Position numbers and translations under genes: made by a program. DNA of 64,000 bases from Qipengyuania xiamenensis (GTDB taxonomy: Bacteria > Pseudomonadota > Alphaproteobacteria > Sphingomonadales > Sphingomonadaceae), in assembly GCF_019711495.1 (NCBI RefSeq), contig NZ_JAIGNM010000001.1:682001-746000 (forward strand), read 5' to 3'. A model generated the notes under the pieces. That model saw only the letters and a list, made by a program, of their open reading frames with translations, was not told where the DNA came from and did no database searches. This document shows, piece after piece, positions 26,611-36,270 of the stretch; positions within the stretch are counted from its first letter, which is position 1; each line of letters opens with the position of its first letter.

Positions 26611-27204
26611 TCAATCCATGTGCTTGAGGCCTACCCGCAGGTAATCCCAGCCGGTGATGACGGTCATCACGGCTGCAGCCCAAAGCGTGACCAGACCGAC
26701 CGTGTGCGGCACATTGGCATCGATCGTACCGATCATTATTTTCCAGTCCGGCAGGCCTTGGCCAAGGATGAGCGAGCCCAGCGCAAGAAGCTGGAATGTG
26801 GTTTTCCATTTCGCAAGCCGGCTAACCGGCACCGATACTTGGAGCCCGCCGAGAAACTCGCGCAGGCCCGATACGGCGATCTCCCTGACTAAGATGATTA
26901 AACCGGCAATAACATGCGCATCCCCCACATATGGGCCATTCAGCACCCCCTGTGCGGCCAGCACCAGAATCACTGAGGCAACCATTATCTTGTCGGCAAT
27001 CGGATCGAGGAAGATACCCAGCTTTGAAACAGCACCACTGGAGCGAGCGAGATAGCCGTCGAAATAGTCGGTGATGCCCATCAGGCAATAAAGGCCGAAA
27101 GCCATAAGGTACCCGACTTCCCACTCGCGCCACCAGAGCAGGTAAGCAAGGAGAGGGATCGCCACGATGCGCGACAGCGTCAGTATGTTGGGCAAAGTCA
27201 GCAT
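26611..27204 (-). CDS. pgsA: CDP-diacylglycerol--glycerol-3-phosphate 3-phosphatidyltransferase
   Basis: A 197-residue CDP-alcohol phosphatidyltransferase making phosphatidylglycerol phosphate, the first committed step to phosphatidylglycerol and cardiolipin. The signature D-G-x2-A-R...G-x3-D-x3-D is visible as YFDGYLARSSGAVSKLGIFLDPIAD. Several membrane helices surround it. It is divergent from an LplT-like transporter, which also handles phospholipids. Confidence 0.95.
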   Translation of the reverse strand: MLTLPNILTLSRIVAIPLLAYLLWWREWEVGYLMAFGLYCLMGITDYFDGYLARSSGAVSKLGIFLDPIADKIMVASVILVLAAQGVLNGPYVGDAHVIAGLIILVREIAVSGLREFLGGLQVSVPVSRLAKWKTTFQLLALGSLILGQGLPDWKIMIGTIDANVPHTVGLVTLWAAAVMTVITGWDYLRVGLKHMD

Positions 27205-27319
27205 CTTTGGCCTCCCCTAACGCCAAACGTCCCGGCGCAAAAGCTTTCACGCGGGGTTGTCCGCTGCCATGATGTCTTTACGAGGGTTGTCGAGACGAGA
27301 GGTATCCTCCCGGGGGGTC

Positions 27320-28663
27320 ATGTTTACATCCACACACCTGCTGCGCACGAGGCGGTTCCTGCCGCTGTTCGTCACGCAGCTTTTCAACGCCTTCAACGAC
27401 AATCTCTACAAGACCGCGATGGTCCTGTTCGTCGTTTACCAGATCTACAATTCGGAAGAGGCGGAGGGGATGTTCTCCGCAGTGGCCTCGGGCCTCTTCA
27501 TCCTGCCTTTCTTCATACTCAGCGCACTGGCGGGCCAACTGGCGGACATGCGCGACAAGGCCTCGATCATTCGCAAGGTGAAGGCCTGCGAGATCCTGCT
27601 GATGGTCATCGGCGCGAGCGGGCTGTTGCTGGCGTGGAAGGGTTACGAGCTGCCGGTCAACGTCTTTGGCATCGAGACGAGCATCCCGGTCCTGCTCATG
27701 CTGCTGGCGCTGTTCATGACCGGGATCCAGTCGACATTCCTCGGCCCGATCAAATACGCGATCCTGCCGCAGCACTTGCGCAGGGATGAAGTGCTGGCGG
27801 GCACCGGACTGGTCGAGGCGGGAACCTATATCGCCATCCTGGCAGGTACGATCCTGGCCGGCTGGATCCCGGTGGAAGTCGCCGCAGTCGCGATCATTGC
27901 GACTTCGATCGTGGGCTATCTCATCAGCCGTCAGGTTCCCGAGGCTCCACCGCTGGGCAAGGTCGAAAAGCTCGACTGGCACATCCTGCGTGCATCGCGG
28001 AAACTGGTGGTGGACACGATGCACAATCGCGAGGTTTTCTACGCGATCCTCGCCATCAGCTTCTTCTGGACCATCGGCGCGGTGCTGTTCATCCAGTTCC
28101 CGCCACTCGCCAAGAACGTCATCATGGCGAGCAAGGAAGTCGCGAGCATCTTCCTCGTTGTTTTCTCTGTCGGCGTGGCGATCGGATCGGTCGCAATCAA
28201 TGCGCTGCTCAAGGGCAATGTGTCGGCCCGCTATGCCCCGCAGTCGGTCATCGCGATGGGGCTGTTCGTGGTGGCGTTCTATTTCGTCGCCAAGCTCTGG
28301 GCAGCGGACAAGCCGACCGAACTGCTCGATGTTGCAGGCTTCCTCGCCTGGCCGATGGCAACGGTCCTGCTGCTGTGCCTCCTCGGCATCGCAGTTGCGG
28401 GCGGCATGTTCGTCGTCCCGCTCTACGCATTCCTTACGACGCGTGCCGCGCCCGACCAGGCATCGCGCACGATCGCTGCAAACAATATCGTCAACTCGGG
28501 CGCGATGGTCATCGGGTCGCTGCTGGTGATGGGCATGAGCGCGGCAGGCGTACCGATCGTCGAGCAGGTGCTGATCAGCGCGGCCATGTGCCTCGTCTCG
28601 GCATGGCTCGGGCGCAGGTTGCTCAATGCGGAGCGTCATGCGGCAGCGGCAGCTGCTGCCTGA
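27320..28663 (+). CDS. LplT-like MFS transporter
   Basis: A 447-residue, twelve-helix major facilitator resembling the lysophospholipid transporter LplT and the N-terminal part of Aas-type fusion proteins (FNAFNDNLYKTAMV start, FLGPIKYAILPQHL after helix 4). It may flip lysophospholipids inward for reacylation. The PlsC acyltransferase and acyl-ACP synthetase domains fused to it in many bacteria are absent. I chose ATG 27320, just before the first hydrophobic segment and behind a G-rich ribosome site, over a start at 27257. It ends in a poly-Ala tail. Confidence 0.88.
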   Translation: MFTSTHLLRTRRFLPLFVTQLFNAFNDNLYKTAMVLFVVYQIYNSEEAEGMFSAVASGLFILPFFILSALAGQLADMRDKASIIRKVKACEILLMVIGASGLLLAWKGYELPVNVFGIETSIPVLLMLLALFMTGIQSTFLGPIKYAILPQHLRRDEVLAGTGLVEAGTYIAILAGTILAGWIPVEVAAVAIIATSIVGYLISRQVPEAPPLGKVEKLDWHILRASRKLVVDTMHNREVFYAILAISFFWTIGAVLFIQFPPLAKNVIMASKEVASIFLVVFSVGVAIGSVAINALLKGNVSARYAPQSVIAMGLFVVAFYFVAKLWAADKPTELLDVAGFLAWPMATVLLLCLLGIAVAGGMFVVPLYAFLTTRAAPDQASRTIAANNIVNSGAMVIGSLLVMGMSAAGVPIVEQVLISAAMCLVSAWLGRRLLNAERHAAAAAAA

Positions 28664-28665
28664 AT

Positions 28666-28860
28666 TCAGATAATGAAGGCGAGGACTGCAGCGAGAGTCG
28701 CGAAGTAGGTCGTCGCAACACCGCGGACGTCGTTCGCGGTCAGCTTCCAGTCGACCGGCATAGCCTGCGGAGCGTCCGCAAACATGCGGCGTCGCTGGGG
28801 AATCCCGGACCGCATCCAATGGCGTGCGGCTTCGCTGGAGAGGACAAGTGCGCGTCTCAT
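28666..28860 (-). CDS. Possible small tail-anchored protein
   Basis: A 64-residue reading frame that is basic at the N-terminus and ends in a single hydrophobic segment (TYFATLAAVLAFII). Its stop lies 2 bases from the convergent transporter stop. No good ribosome site is visible before the ATG. An AT-rich stretch with CTTTTTTAACC upstream may hold the promoter. The function is unknown, and it may not be a gene. Confidence 0.45.
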   Translation of the reverse strand: MRRALVLSSEAARHWMRSGIPQRRRMFADAPQAMPVDWKLTANDVRGVATTYFATLAAVLAFII

Positions 28861-29009
28861 GATGGCAACTTAACGCTTTTTTAACCATTGGTTTCCCGAA
28901 GAGTCCACCCTGCCCCAAAATGGGACAGCCATGCGTCATCCGGTGGATAAACAGCTCATTCGAAGACGGTAATTGCACGGCGCGCCGCGCGCGGCTAACC
29001 GCCGGAACC

Positions 29010-30677
29010 ATGACCACTCGCGCCACGCCCGCCGCCGCCAAGCTTCTCGTCGATTGCCTGATCGAACAGGGATGCGAACGCATCTTCACTGTTCCGGGCG
29101 AGAGCTTCCTGCAGGCACTCGACGCACTGGGCCAGCAGGACCAGATCGACCTTGTGACTTGCCGGCAGGAAGGCGGCGTCGCGATGATGGCCTGTGCCGA
29201 CGGGGCCATGACACAGCGCCCCGGCGTTGCCTTCGTCACGCGCGGTCCCGGCGCGACCAATGCCAGCATCGGCGTCCACGTCGCCATGCAAGATTCGCAG
29301 CCGATGATCCTCTTCGTGGGCGACGTCGACAGCGAGATGCGCGACCGCGAGGGCTTCCAGGAAGTCGATTTCGCATCCTTCTTCGGCCCGATCGCCAAGT
29401 GGGCCGCGCGCATCGATAGCGCCGATCGCATCCCCGAATATGTCGCCCGCGCCTATGCCACGGCAGTGTCCGGACGACCCGGTCCGGTTGTCCTTGCCCT
29501 CCCCGAAGACATGCTGAGCCGCGATACCGCGTCCAAGCCGCGTCCGCGGGTCGATGCGCCGGCACAGGCGCCCTGCCCCGATGCGATGCAGGCCATGATG
29601 GCACTCATCGCCGATGCGGCATCGCCGGTCGCCATCGTCGGAGGAGCGGGCTGGGATCCCAAGGCACGCGAACATTTCCAGCTGTTCGCCGAACGGCTCG
29701 GCATTCCCGTGGCAACCGCCTTCCGCAGGCAGGACGCGATCTCGCCGTCCAGCCGGGTCTATGCCGGCAACCTCGGCTATGGCCCCAACCCCAAGCTCGT
29801 CGAGCGGGTGAAGAATGCCGACCTGGTCATCGCGGTCGGTGCGCGGCTGGGTGAGGCGACCACCGATGGCTACACCGTGCCGCCGCTGGTGGCCGAGGAC
29901 CGCAAGCTGATCCACATCCATCCCGATCCGGACGAGCTCAACAGCGTCTATCCCGCCGATCTCGCTATCTGCGCAGGAATGGCCGAATTCGCCGAAAGCG
30001 CCGCGCTTTGGGACGATGGCGACACGATCGATTTCGATGCAGGAGCGCAGGCGCATGCCGAGTGGGAAGCGTGGGCGACCGCACACCCGGCCGATCACGC
30101 GCTCGACATGGGTCAGTGCGTGCAGTTCATGCGCGATACGCTGCCCGCCGATACGATCATCTGCAACGGAGCGGGCAATTTCGCAGGCTGGTGGCACCGC
30201 TACTGGCGCTACGAGGGCTTCCCGACCCAGCTCGCCCCGACCTGCGGCGCAATGGGATTTGGCGTTCCTGCTGCTGTCGCTGCGGCGCTACGCCATCCGG
30301 AGCGCACCGTGGTTGCCGTGGCAGGTGACGGCGATTTCCTGATGAACGGGCAGGAACTGGCCACGGCGGTCCAGCATGGAGCCAATTTGCTGGTCATAGT
30401 GGTCGACAACTCGGCCTATGGCACGATCCGAATGCACCAGGAGCGCGAATTCCCGGGCGAGGAGCGGATCAGCGGCACGCGGCTGGCCAATCCCGATTTC
30501 GCGGCCCTCGCGAGCGCATTCGGCGGCTGGTCCGCATCCGCAACGACGACGGCGGAATTCAAGGACGCACTCGTGGCGGCGGAGAGCCGCTCCGGCCTGC
30601 GCCTGATCCACTGCAAGATCGAGATCGAACAGCTCGCCGCCAGCGGCGCCACGGTAAGCGGATTGCGCGACCGGTAG
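29010..30677 (+). CDS. Thiamine-pyrophosphate enzyme, acetolactate-synthase-like
   Basis: A 555-residue three-domain TPP enzyme. The N-terminal domain has the cofactor-activating Glu in VPGESF, and the C-terminal domain has the TPP/Mg motif GDGDFLMNG...DNSAYGTIR. The middle domain is the usual Rossmann-like one. It stands alone without an ilvN-type regulatory subunit, so it may be a catabolic acetolactate synthase or another decarboxylase such as one of the thiamine-dependent carboligases. I start at ATG 29010 (MTTRATPAA); a longer frame from 28920 has no ribosome site. Confidence 0.88.
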   Translation: MTTRATPAAAKLLVDCLIEQGCERIFTVPGESFLQALDALGQQDQIDLVTCRQEGGVAMMACADGAMTQRPGVAFVTRGPGATNASIGVHVAMQDSQPMILFVGDVDSEMRDREGFQEVDFASFFGPIAKWAARIDSADRIPEYVARAYATAVSGRPGPVVLALPEDMLSRDTASKPRPRVDAPAQAPCPDAMQAMMALIADAASPVAIVGGAGWDPKAREHFQLFAERLGIPVATAFRRQDAISPSSRVYAGNLGYGPNPKLVERVKNADLVIAVGARLGEATTDGYTVPPLVAEDRKLIHIHPDPDELNSVYPADLAICAGMAEFAESAALWDDGDTIDFDAGAQAHAEWEAWATAHPADHALDMGQCVQFMRDTLPADTIICNGAGNFAGWWHRYWRYEGFPTQLAPTCGAMGFGVPAAVAAALRHPERTVVAVAGDGDFLMNGQELATAVQHGANLLVIVVDNSAYGTIRMHQEREFPGEERISGTRLANPDFAALASAFGGWSASATTTAEFKDALVAAESRSGLRLIHCKIEIEQLAASGATVSGLRDR

Positions 30678-30684
30678 GCTAAAG

Positions 30685-30721
30685 CAAAGGGCCGTCTCCC
30701 GCATAGGGAAACGGCCTTTCC
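30685..30721. terminator. Bidirectional terminator between the TPP enzyme and csbD-like gene
   Basis: The stem GGCCGT/ACGGCC (30690-30695 and 30711-30716) extends inward through TCCC/GGGA and outward through AAAG/CTTT. It is T-rich on both strands after the stem. The two genes are convergent, so it can serve both. Confidence 0.7.
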
Positions 30722-30749
30722 TAGCTGTATGTCAGCGCGACGGCGTGCG

Positions 30750-30920
30750 TCAGATGTCGTTACCGAGCTCGCCTTCGATTTCGCCCTTGAACTGCTGGGC
30801 TTCGCCCTTCTGTTCCTGCTGGCGACCTTCGGCGCGCGTTTCGGGATCGCCAGACTGCTGCTTCAGGTTGCCGATGGCTTCGTTGGTGTTGCCTTTGATC
30901 TTCTCTGTCAGTTCGCCCAT
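30750..30920 (-). CDS. CsbD-family stress protein
   Basis: A 56-residue, highly charged protein: MGELTEKIKGNTNEAIGNLK, then a Gln/Glu/Gly-rich second half ending in GNDI. This is the small CsbD-like family (PF05532), often induced by general stress. The ATG at 30920 follows a GAGGAGAG ribosome site. A much longer frame reads through upstream but only this part is protein-like. The molecular role of CsbD proteins is unknown. Confidence 0.88.
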   Translation of the reverse strand: MGELTEKIKGNTNEAIGNLKQQSGDPETRAEGRQQEQKGEAQQFKGEIEGELGNDI

Positions 30921-31041
30921 GGGGCCTCTCCTCTTGTTTGGTCTGCGCCGAAAAACCGGCGCGGTTACAAAAGGATAACGGCGATTCCCGCGATACAGTT
31001 CCGACCGGTTGCGTCCAACCGGTAGCCCTGCGCGACGAAGC

Positions 31042-31452
31042 TCAGATGCCCGCCATCGAGCAGATGATCGACCATTCGTCGGGCTTGATCTCGGCAACCG
31101 ACAGGCGCGACAGCTTGACCAGTTCGCAATCTGCGAGCTTGGGTTCGGCCTTGATCTGCTTGAGCGTGACCGGAGAGGGCAGCTTGGTCTTGGGTACGAC
31201 CTTGACCGCGGCCCACTTGCCTTCGGGATCGGTCGGATCGGTGATGCCTGCGACGCTGACCTCGCAGATGCCGACGATCTCCAGCCCTTCGCGCGAATGG
31301 TAGAAGAAGGCCTGGTCGCCGACTTCCATGGCCGCGAGGTTGTTCTTTGCACGATGGTTGCGAACGCCGTCCCAAGTGCCTTCCTTTTCGGCAACAAGGT
31401 CGTCCCAGCTGTATTTGAACGGTTCGGATTTCATCAGCCAGTAGCGCGCCAT
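31042..31452 (-). CDS. EVE-domain protein
   Basis: A 136-residue single-domain EVE protein (PUA-like fold): opening MARYWLMKSEP, then WDGVRNHRAKNNLAAM and GDQAFFYHS. EVE domains are thought to bind modified DNA or RNA bases, and the human homologue is THYN1. Three ATG codons lie close together; I use 31452, which matches the usual MARYWLMK opening and sits about 10 bases after GGGAGA. The function in bacteria is not settled. Confidence 0.9.
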   Translation of the reverse strand: MARYWLMKSEPFKYSWDDLVAEKEGTWDGVRNHRAKNNLAAMEVGDQAFFYHSREGLEIVGICEVSVAGITDPTDPEGKWAAVKVVPKTKLPSPVTLKQIKAEPKLADCELVKLSRLSVAEIKPDEWSIICSMAGI

Positions 31453-31608
31453 CTGCATCATTCTCCCGTCGAACTATCGTGTGCCGCGCCTCGTTAGCGA
31501 GCCGTCCCTGCGCTGGCCACCCTGTGCGCTCCTTTGCGCGCAGGATTAACCGCTTTTTAGGCTTGCCGGACTACTCACCTCTCCACGCAGGAATTTCCGG
31601 GGGTTCGC

Positions 31609-33327
31609 GTGAATCGTTTGAGCAAGACAGTGCTGGATGCGGGACGTCCCGCGCGTGCTCTGTCGAAAGTCCGCAAACGTACCGATTTCGTCACTCTCGG
31701 CATCGCCCTTGCCGCGACCATGCTGTTCGTCGCGACCGCGAGTTCGGTCCTTCCCCTCGCCATCCAGGCACTCAGGGGCTTCGGTGCAGGACCCGACGTC
31801 GCGCTCACCAATGCGCTTCTCCTGAATATTGCGCTGATCCTGCTCGGCTGGCAGCGCTACAAGGCGCTCAATACCGAACTGGAATGCACTCGCCTTTCCG
31901 AGGAAGAGGCACGCAGGCTCGCCGAAATCGACGATCTTACCGGTTGCCTCAATCGCCGCAGCTTTGCCGAAACGCTCGGCGCGCTGCTGGAAAGCAGCCC
32001 CAGGGACGAGCGGGCGCTGGCCGCGATTGCGATCGACCTCGACAATTTCAAGCAGGTCAACGACCTCAACGGTCATGCTGCCGGCGACCTTGTCCTGCGC
32101 ACGGCTGCAAAGCGTGTCGCCTCGCTCCTGCCGGAAGGCGGATCGCTGGCACGTCTCGGCGGCGACGAGTTCGTCTGCGTGGTGCCCTACCACCCGCAGT
32201 CACCCGAGAGGGTGGATCACCTTGCGACGCGGATGGTCGAGCAATTCGCTGCGCCCGTGGTGCACGATGGCGTTGCCATGGAAATCACGATTTCGATCGG
32301 CATAGCAAGCTCGCTCCACCTGGAAGAGGGCGAGAAGGGTGAATCTTACGAGGACGCTGCACAGCGCCTGATGCACAAGGCGGACATCGCCATGTATCAC
32401 GCCAAGAAGCAGGGGAAGAACCGGTTCTACTGGTTCGAACACAACATGGAAGACGAGCTTCGCTTCCGTAACGAGATCGAAGCCGGCATCCGCCGCGGCA
32501 TCCTCAACAACGAGTTCGTCCCCTATTACGAACAGCAGGTCGATCTCGAAACCGGCGAACTGGTCGGCTTTGAAATGCTGGCACGCTGGGATTCGCCCGA
32601 AATGGGCCTGATCGGGCCTGACATCTTCATCCCGATCGCCGAAGACATCGGCGTTATCGCCGAGCTCAGCGAAAACCTGATCGGTCGCGCCTTCGAAGAC
32701 GCACGCGAATGGGACCCCAAGCTGACCCTGTCGGTGAACATCTCGCCGGTGCAGATGCGCGATCCGTGGTTCGCGCAGAAGCTGCTCAAGCTGCTGGTCA
32801 AACACCGCTTCCCGGCCAATCGCCTCGATATCGAGATCACCGAAACCTGCCTGCACGAGAATATCGGCATGGTCCGCTCGATGATCACCTCGCTGCGCAA
32901 CCAGGGCGTGCGCGTGAGCCTCGACGATTTCGGCACCGGCTATTCCAGCCTTTCGCAGCTGCGCAGCCTGCCGTTCGACCAACTCAAGATCGACCGCAGC
33001 TTCATCAGCGAACTTCGCAACGCCGACCACAGCGACAAGCTGGTCGACGCCATCGTCTCGATGGGTGACGGGCTTTCCATGCCGGTCATTGCCGAAGGTA
33101 TCGAGGACGAAGCCGTGCTCAGGGCGCTGAGCCGCTGGGGCAATATGAAGGGCCAAGGCTATCACTATGGCCGCCCCGAACCCGCGGACAAGGTCATCAA
33201 GCGCCTCGCAGCCGCGGGCCGTCTCGCTGGCAGCAATGACGCGGCCGTTGTCGACATCAGCGACGCGGCAGGTGGCCAGGATCGTGCGCCCGGCAAGACC
33301 ACCGGTAGCGGCAAGGCTGCCGGCTGA
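31609..33327 (+). CDS. GGDEF-EAL cyclic-di-GMP protein
   Basis: A 572-residue inner-membrane signalling protein. Two membrane helices (about 27-50 and 62-82) are followed by a GGDEF domain (about 107-270) and an EAL domain (about 295-545). The GGDEF motif is intact (GGDEF at about 184-188), but the inhibitory RxxD site upstream of it is not present. The EAL side has EMLARW in place of EALxRW, VNISPVQ, EITET, DDFGTGYSSL, LKIDRSF and EGIEDE, so the phosphodiesterase residues appear complete. It could both make and break cyclic-di-GMP, a common controller of exopolysaccharide. The start is GTG 31609. The Gly/Ala/Lys-rich tail is probably disordered. Confidence 0.92.
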   Translation: MNRLSKTVLDAGRPARALSKVRKRTDFVTLGIALAATMLFVATASSVLPLAIQALRGFGAGPDVALTNALLLNIALILLGWQRYKALNTELECTRLSEEEARRLAEIDDLTGCLNRRSFAETLGALLESSPRDERALAAIAIDLDNFKQVNDLNGHAAGDLVLRTAAKRVASLLPEGGSLARLGGDEFVCVVPYHPQSPERVDHLATRMVEQFAAPVVHDGVAMEITISIGIASSLHLEEGEKGESYEDAAQRLMHKADIAMYHAKKQGKNRFYWFEHNMEDELRFRNEIEAGIRRGILNNEFVPYYEQQVDLETGELVGFEMLARWDSPEMGLIGPDIFIPIAEDIGVIAELSENLIGRAFEDAREWDPKLTLSVNISPVQMRDPWFAQKLLKLLVKHRFPANRLDIEITETCLHENIGMVRSMITSLRNQGVRVSLDDFGTGYSSLSQLRSLPFDQLKIDRSFISELRNADHSDKLVDAIVSMGDGLSMPVIAEGIEDEAVLRALSRWGNMKGQGYHYGRPEPADKVIKRLAAAGRLAGSNDAAVVDISDAAGGQDRAPGKTTGSGKAAG

Positions 33328-33368
33328 CACTTTACGCTACGCGCGCCAGCACCTAGATGCGCGTCATA

Positions 33369-34178
33369 ATGCGCATCCCCTTCATCAAGATGCACGGCCT
33401 CGGCAACGACTTCGTCGTCCTCGATGCGCGTGAACAGGCCCTGCCCGCGATCTCGTCGCGAGTGGCTGCCGCGCTGGCCGACCGGAATACGGGCATTGGA
33501 TGCGACCAGCTGATCCTGCTCGAACCGAGCGAGAACGCCGACCTCAAGATGCGTATCTTCAACGCGGACGGTGGCGAGGTCGAGGCATGTGGGAATGCCA
33601 CGCGCGCAGTGGCCCTGCTTCACGGCAGCGAAGGCACTATCGAAACCGCAGGCGGCATGCTGGCGGTATCGCCGGGCGAAGGCGGTGCCAGCGTCGACAT
33701 GGGCGAGCCGCGTTTCGACTGGGATGCAATCCCGCTGGCCTATCCGATGGATACGCTATCGATGCCGGTCAGCTGGGAAATGCTCGAGAACCCCGGCGCA
33801 GTGAATGTCGGCAACCCGCACGTCATCGCTTTCGCGGACAATACCGATGCAGTGCCGCTCGACCGGCTTGGGCCGGAAATCGAGAAAGACCCGCTGTTTC
33901 CCGAGCGGGTGAACGTGAATGTGGCAACGGTGGAAAGCCGCAACCGCATTCGCCTGCGCGTCTGGGAACGCGGCGCCGGCCTGACCCGCGCGTGCGGCAC
34001 CGGCGCTTGTGCCACCGCAGTTCACGCCATCCGCCGCAAGTTGGTCGATAGCCCCGTCACAGTCGCCCTGCCTGGCGGCGAACTGGAGATCGCTTGGCAA
34101 CCGGGTGGCAAGATCCGCATGACCGGGCCTGCGACCGAAGCCTTTCGCGGAACGTTCGAATGGGACGATTACGCGTGA
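33369..34178 (+). CDS. dapF: Diaminopimelate epimerase
   Basis: A 269-residue enzyme interconverting LL- and meso-diaminopimelate for lysine and peptidoglycan. Both catalytic cysteines are visible, in EACGNATRA and RACGTGACATA. I choose the ATG at 33369, giving MRIPFIKMHGLGND; an ATG four codons earlier is possible. The stop overlaps the GTG of the next gene, as in many alphaproteobacteria where dapF, mtaB and ftsY are clustered. Confidence 0.95.
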   Translation: MRIPFIKMHGLGNDFVVLDAREQALPAISSRVAAALADRNTGIGCDQLILLEPSENADLKMRIFNADGGEVEACGNATRAVALLHGSEGTIETAGGMLAVSPGEGGASVDMGEPRFDWDAIPLAYPMDTLSMPVSWEMLENPGAVNVGNPHVIAFADNTDAVPLDRLGPEIEKDPLFPERVNVNVATVESRNRIRLRVWERGAGLTRACGTGACATAVHAIRRKLVDSPVTVALPGGELEIAWQPGGKIRMTGPATEAFRGTFEWDDYA

Positions 34179-35350
34179 ATGCGCCAGAGATCGTCTCTCT
34201 CGGCTGCCGGCTGAATATCTCCGAGAGCGAACGCATGCGCGCAATGCTGGCGGGCGAGGACAACCTCGTCGTGGTCAACAGCTGCGCGGTCACCAGTGAG
34301 GCAGTGCGCCAGACGCGGCAGGCGATCCGCAAGGCGCGCAAGGCAAATCCCGATGCGCGCCTGCTCGTCACCGGCTGTGCCGCCGATATCGAGCGTGACC
34401 AGCTGGCCGCCATGCCGGAAGTGGACGGCTTGATTGCCAATGAGGCCAAGCTCGACCCGCGTGCCTGGAACGTACCTGCCAGCGCGCCGCCGGTGCCTGC
34501 CCTTCACACCCGCGCCTTCGTTGCCGTGCAGAACGGCTGCGATCACGCCTGCACCTTCTGCGTCATCCCGCAAGGCCGCGGGAAAAGCCGCTCGCTAAGC
34601 TTTGCAGAGGTCCTGCGCGAGGTCGAAACGCATCTCGAAGCCGGGGCGGGTGAAGTCGTGTTGACGGGCGTGGATGTCACCTCATGGGGCCACGACCTTC
34701 CCGGCAGCCCGAAGCTCGGCGCCCTCGTTGGCGCCGTGCTAGATGCTTTCCCCGAGCTTTCCCGCATCCGCATGTCGTCGATCGACGGGATCGAGGTGGA
34801 CGAGCAACTATTCGAAATGTTCGCGAGCGAGCCGCGCGTGATGCCGCATATCCACCTCTCGCTGCAGCACGGTCACGACCTCATCCTCAAGCGCATGAAG
34901 CGCCGCCACCTTCGCAGCGACGCGGTCGAGCTGGTGACCCGCCTCAAGGCCCGTCGACCCGATCTCGCGGTCGGCGCCGACCTCATCGCCGGTTTCCCGA
35001 CCGAGAACGAAGAACACCACGCGGCCAATCTCTCGATCATCCGCGAGCTCGCCATCGTCCACGGCCACATCTTCCCCTATTCGCCGCGCCCGGGCACGCC
35101 CGCCGCACGAATGCCGCAGGTCGATCGCCAATCGGTAAAACGCCGAGCCGCCGAACTGCGCGCCGAAGTCGCAACGCTGCGCGCAGATTGGCTGGCTACG
35201 CTGGTCGATAAGCCGCTACCGGTCCTCGCCGAAGCCGACGGAACCGGCTATTCGCCCGAATTCGCCCGCGTGAAGCTGCCGCAAGGCACCAAGCGCGGCT
35301 CCATCGTCACCGTGACGCCCAAGACACTCGAGGACAATCTCCTGTCATGA
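34175..35350 (+). CDS. mtaB: MtaB-type tRNA methylthiotransferase
   Basis: A 391-residue radical-SAM methylthiotransferase that should add a 2-methylthio group to t6A37 of tRNA. The N-terminal cluster cysteines are in SLGCRLN, NSCAVT and TGCAAD, and the radical-SAM triad is CDHACTFC. The overall pattern fits MtaB rather than MiaB or RimO. The start is the GTG at 34175 overlapping the dapF stop (GTGA); an ATG 15 bases upstream is also possible. It overlaps ftsY by 4 bases. Confidence 0.9.
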   Translation: MNAPEIVSLGCRLNISESERMRAMLAGEDNLVVVNSCAVTSEAVRQTRQAIRKARKANPDARLLVTGCAADIERDQLAAMPEVDGLIANEAKLDPRAWNVPASAPPVPALHTRAFVAVQNGCDHACTFCVIPQGRGKSRSLSFAEVLREVETHLEAGAGEVVLTGVDVTSWGHDLPGSPKLGALVGAVLDAFPELSRIRMSSIDGIEVDEQLFEMFASEPRVMPHIHLSLQHGHDLILKRMKRRHLRSDAVELVTRLKARRPDLAVGADLIAGFPTENEEHHAANLSIIRELAIVHGHIFPYSPRPGTPAARMPQVDRQSVKRRAAELRAEVATLRADWLATLVDKPLPVLAEADGTGYSPEFARVKLPQGTKRGSIVTVTPKTLEDNLLS

Positions 35351-36270
35351 GCAAACCCAGCTGGACCGAGCGCCTGTTCGGCGGCTTCAAGAAAACCTCA
35401 GATCGCCTGACCGAGAACCTCACCGAGGCGGTCACCAAGGCGAAGCTGGACGATGCGACGCTCGACGATGTCGAGGACGCGCTGATCATGTCCGATCTCG
35501 GGCCCAGTGCTGCCGCGCGCATTCGCGAGAAGCTGAGGGAAAAACGCTTCGGCCTCGAGATCAGCGCCGACGAGCTGAAGCAGGCTGTGGCCGACGAGAT
35601 CGCCGCGATCCTTCGCCCGGTCGCCAAACCGCTCGAAATCACCGCCTTCCCGCGCCCGCAGGTACTGCTGGTGATCGGCGTCAACGGCAGCGGCAAGACC
35701 ACCACCATCGCCAAACTGGCGCATCTCTTCGTGGAAGACGATTACAACGTCATGCTGGCGGCGGGTGACACCTTCCGCGCTGCCGCGATCGGCCAGCTCC
35801 AGACCTGGGCCGACCGCGTGGGCGTTCCCATCGTGCGCGGGCCGGAGGGCGGCGATCCGGCCTCCATCGTGTTCGACGCGGTCAAGAAAGGCACCGAGAT
35901 CGGTACCGACGTGCTGATCGTCGACACCGCCGGCCGCCTCCAGAACAAGCGCGAGCTGATGGACGAGCTGGCCAAGATCCGCAAAGTTTTGGGCCGTCTC
36001 AATCCCGAGGCACCGCATGATGTTGTGCTCGTGCTCGATGCGACCAACGGGCAGAATGCCCTCAGCCAGATCGACGTATTCAAGGAAGTCGCTGGCGTCA
36101 CCGGTCTAGTCATGACCAAGCTGGACGGGACGGCGCGCGGCGGCGTACTGGTTCAGGCAGCCGAAAAATACGGCCTGCCGATCCACGCCATCGGCGTGGG
36201 CGAAAAGATCGACGACTTGCGCCCCTTCGACCCGGACCTGGTCGCGCGCGTGATTGCAGGAGTGGCGTAA
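35347..36270 (+). CDS. ftsY: Signal recognition particle receptor FtsY
   Basis: A 307-residue SRP GTPase that docks ribosome-nascent chains at the membrane. The N domain is followed by the G domain with GVNGSGKTTT, DTFRAAA, DTAGR and TKLDGTARGG. The acidic A domain of E. coli FtsY is absent, normal for many alphaproteobacteria. The ATG overlaps the mtaB stop (ATGA), and the stop overlaps the next ATG (TAATG). Confidence 0.97.
   Translation: MSKPSWTERLFGGFKKTSDRLTENLTEAVTKAKLDDATLDDVEDALIMSDLGPSAAARIREKLREKRFGLEISADELKQAVADEIAAILRPVAKPLEITAFPRPQVLLVIGVNGSGKTTTIAKLAHLFVEDDYNVMLAAGDTFRAAAIGQLQTWADRVGVPIVRGPEGGDPASIVFDAVKKGTEIGTDVLIVDTAGRLQNKRELMDELAKIRKVLGRLNPEAPHDVVLVLDATNGQNALSQIDVFKEVAGVTGLVMTKLDGTARGGVLVQAAEKYGLPIHAIGVGEKIDDLRPFDPDLVARVIAGVA

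Noticed and set aside
27278..29431. A 717-codon open frame on the minus strand, spanning a transporter and part of a TPP enzyme
   Set aside because: Its translation is low-complexity, Arg/Asp/His-rich and matches no family, while the plus strand encodes two clear proteins. It is a high-GC antisense shadow.
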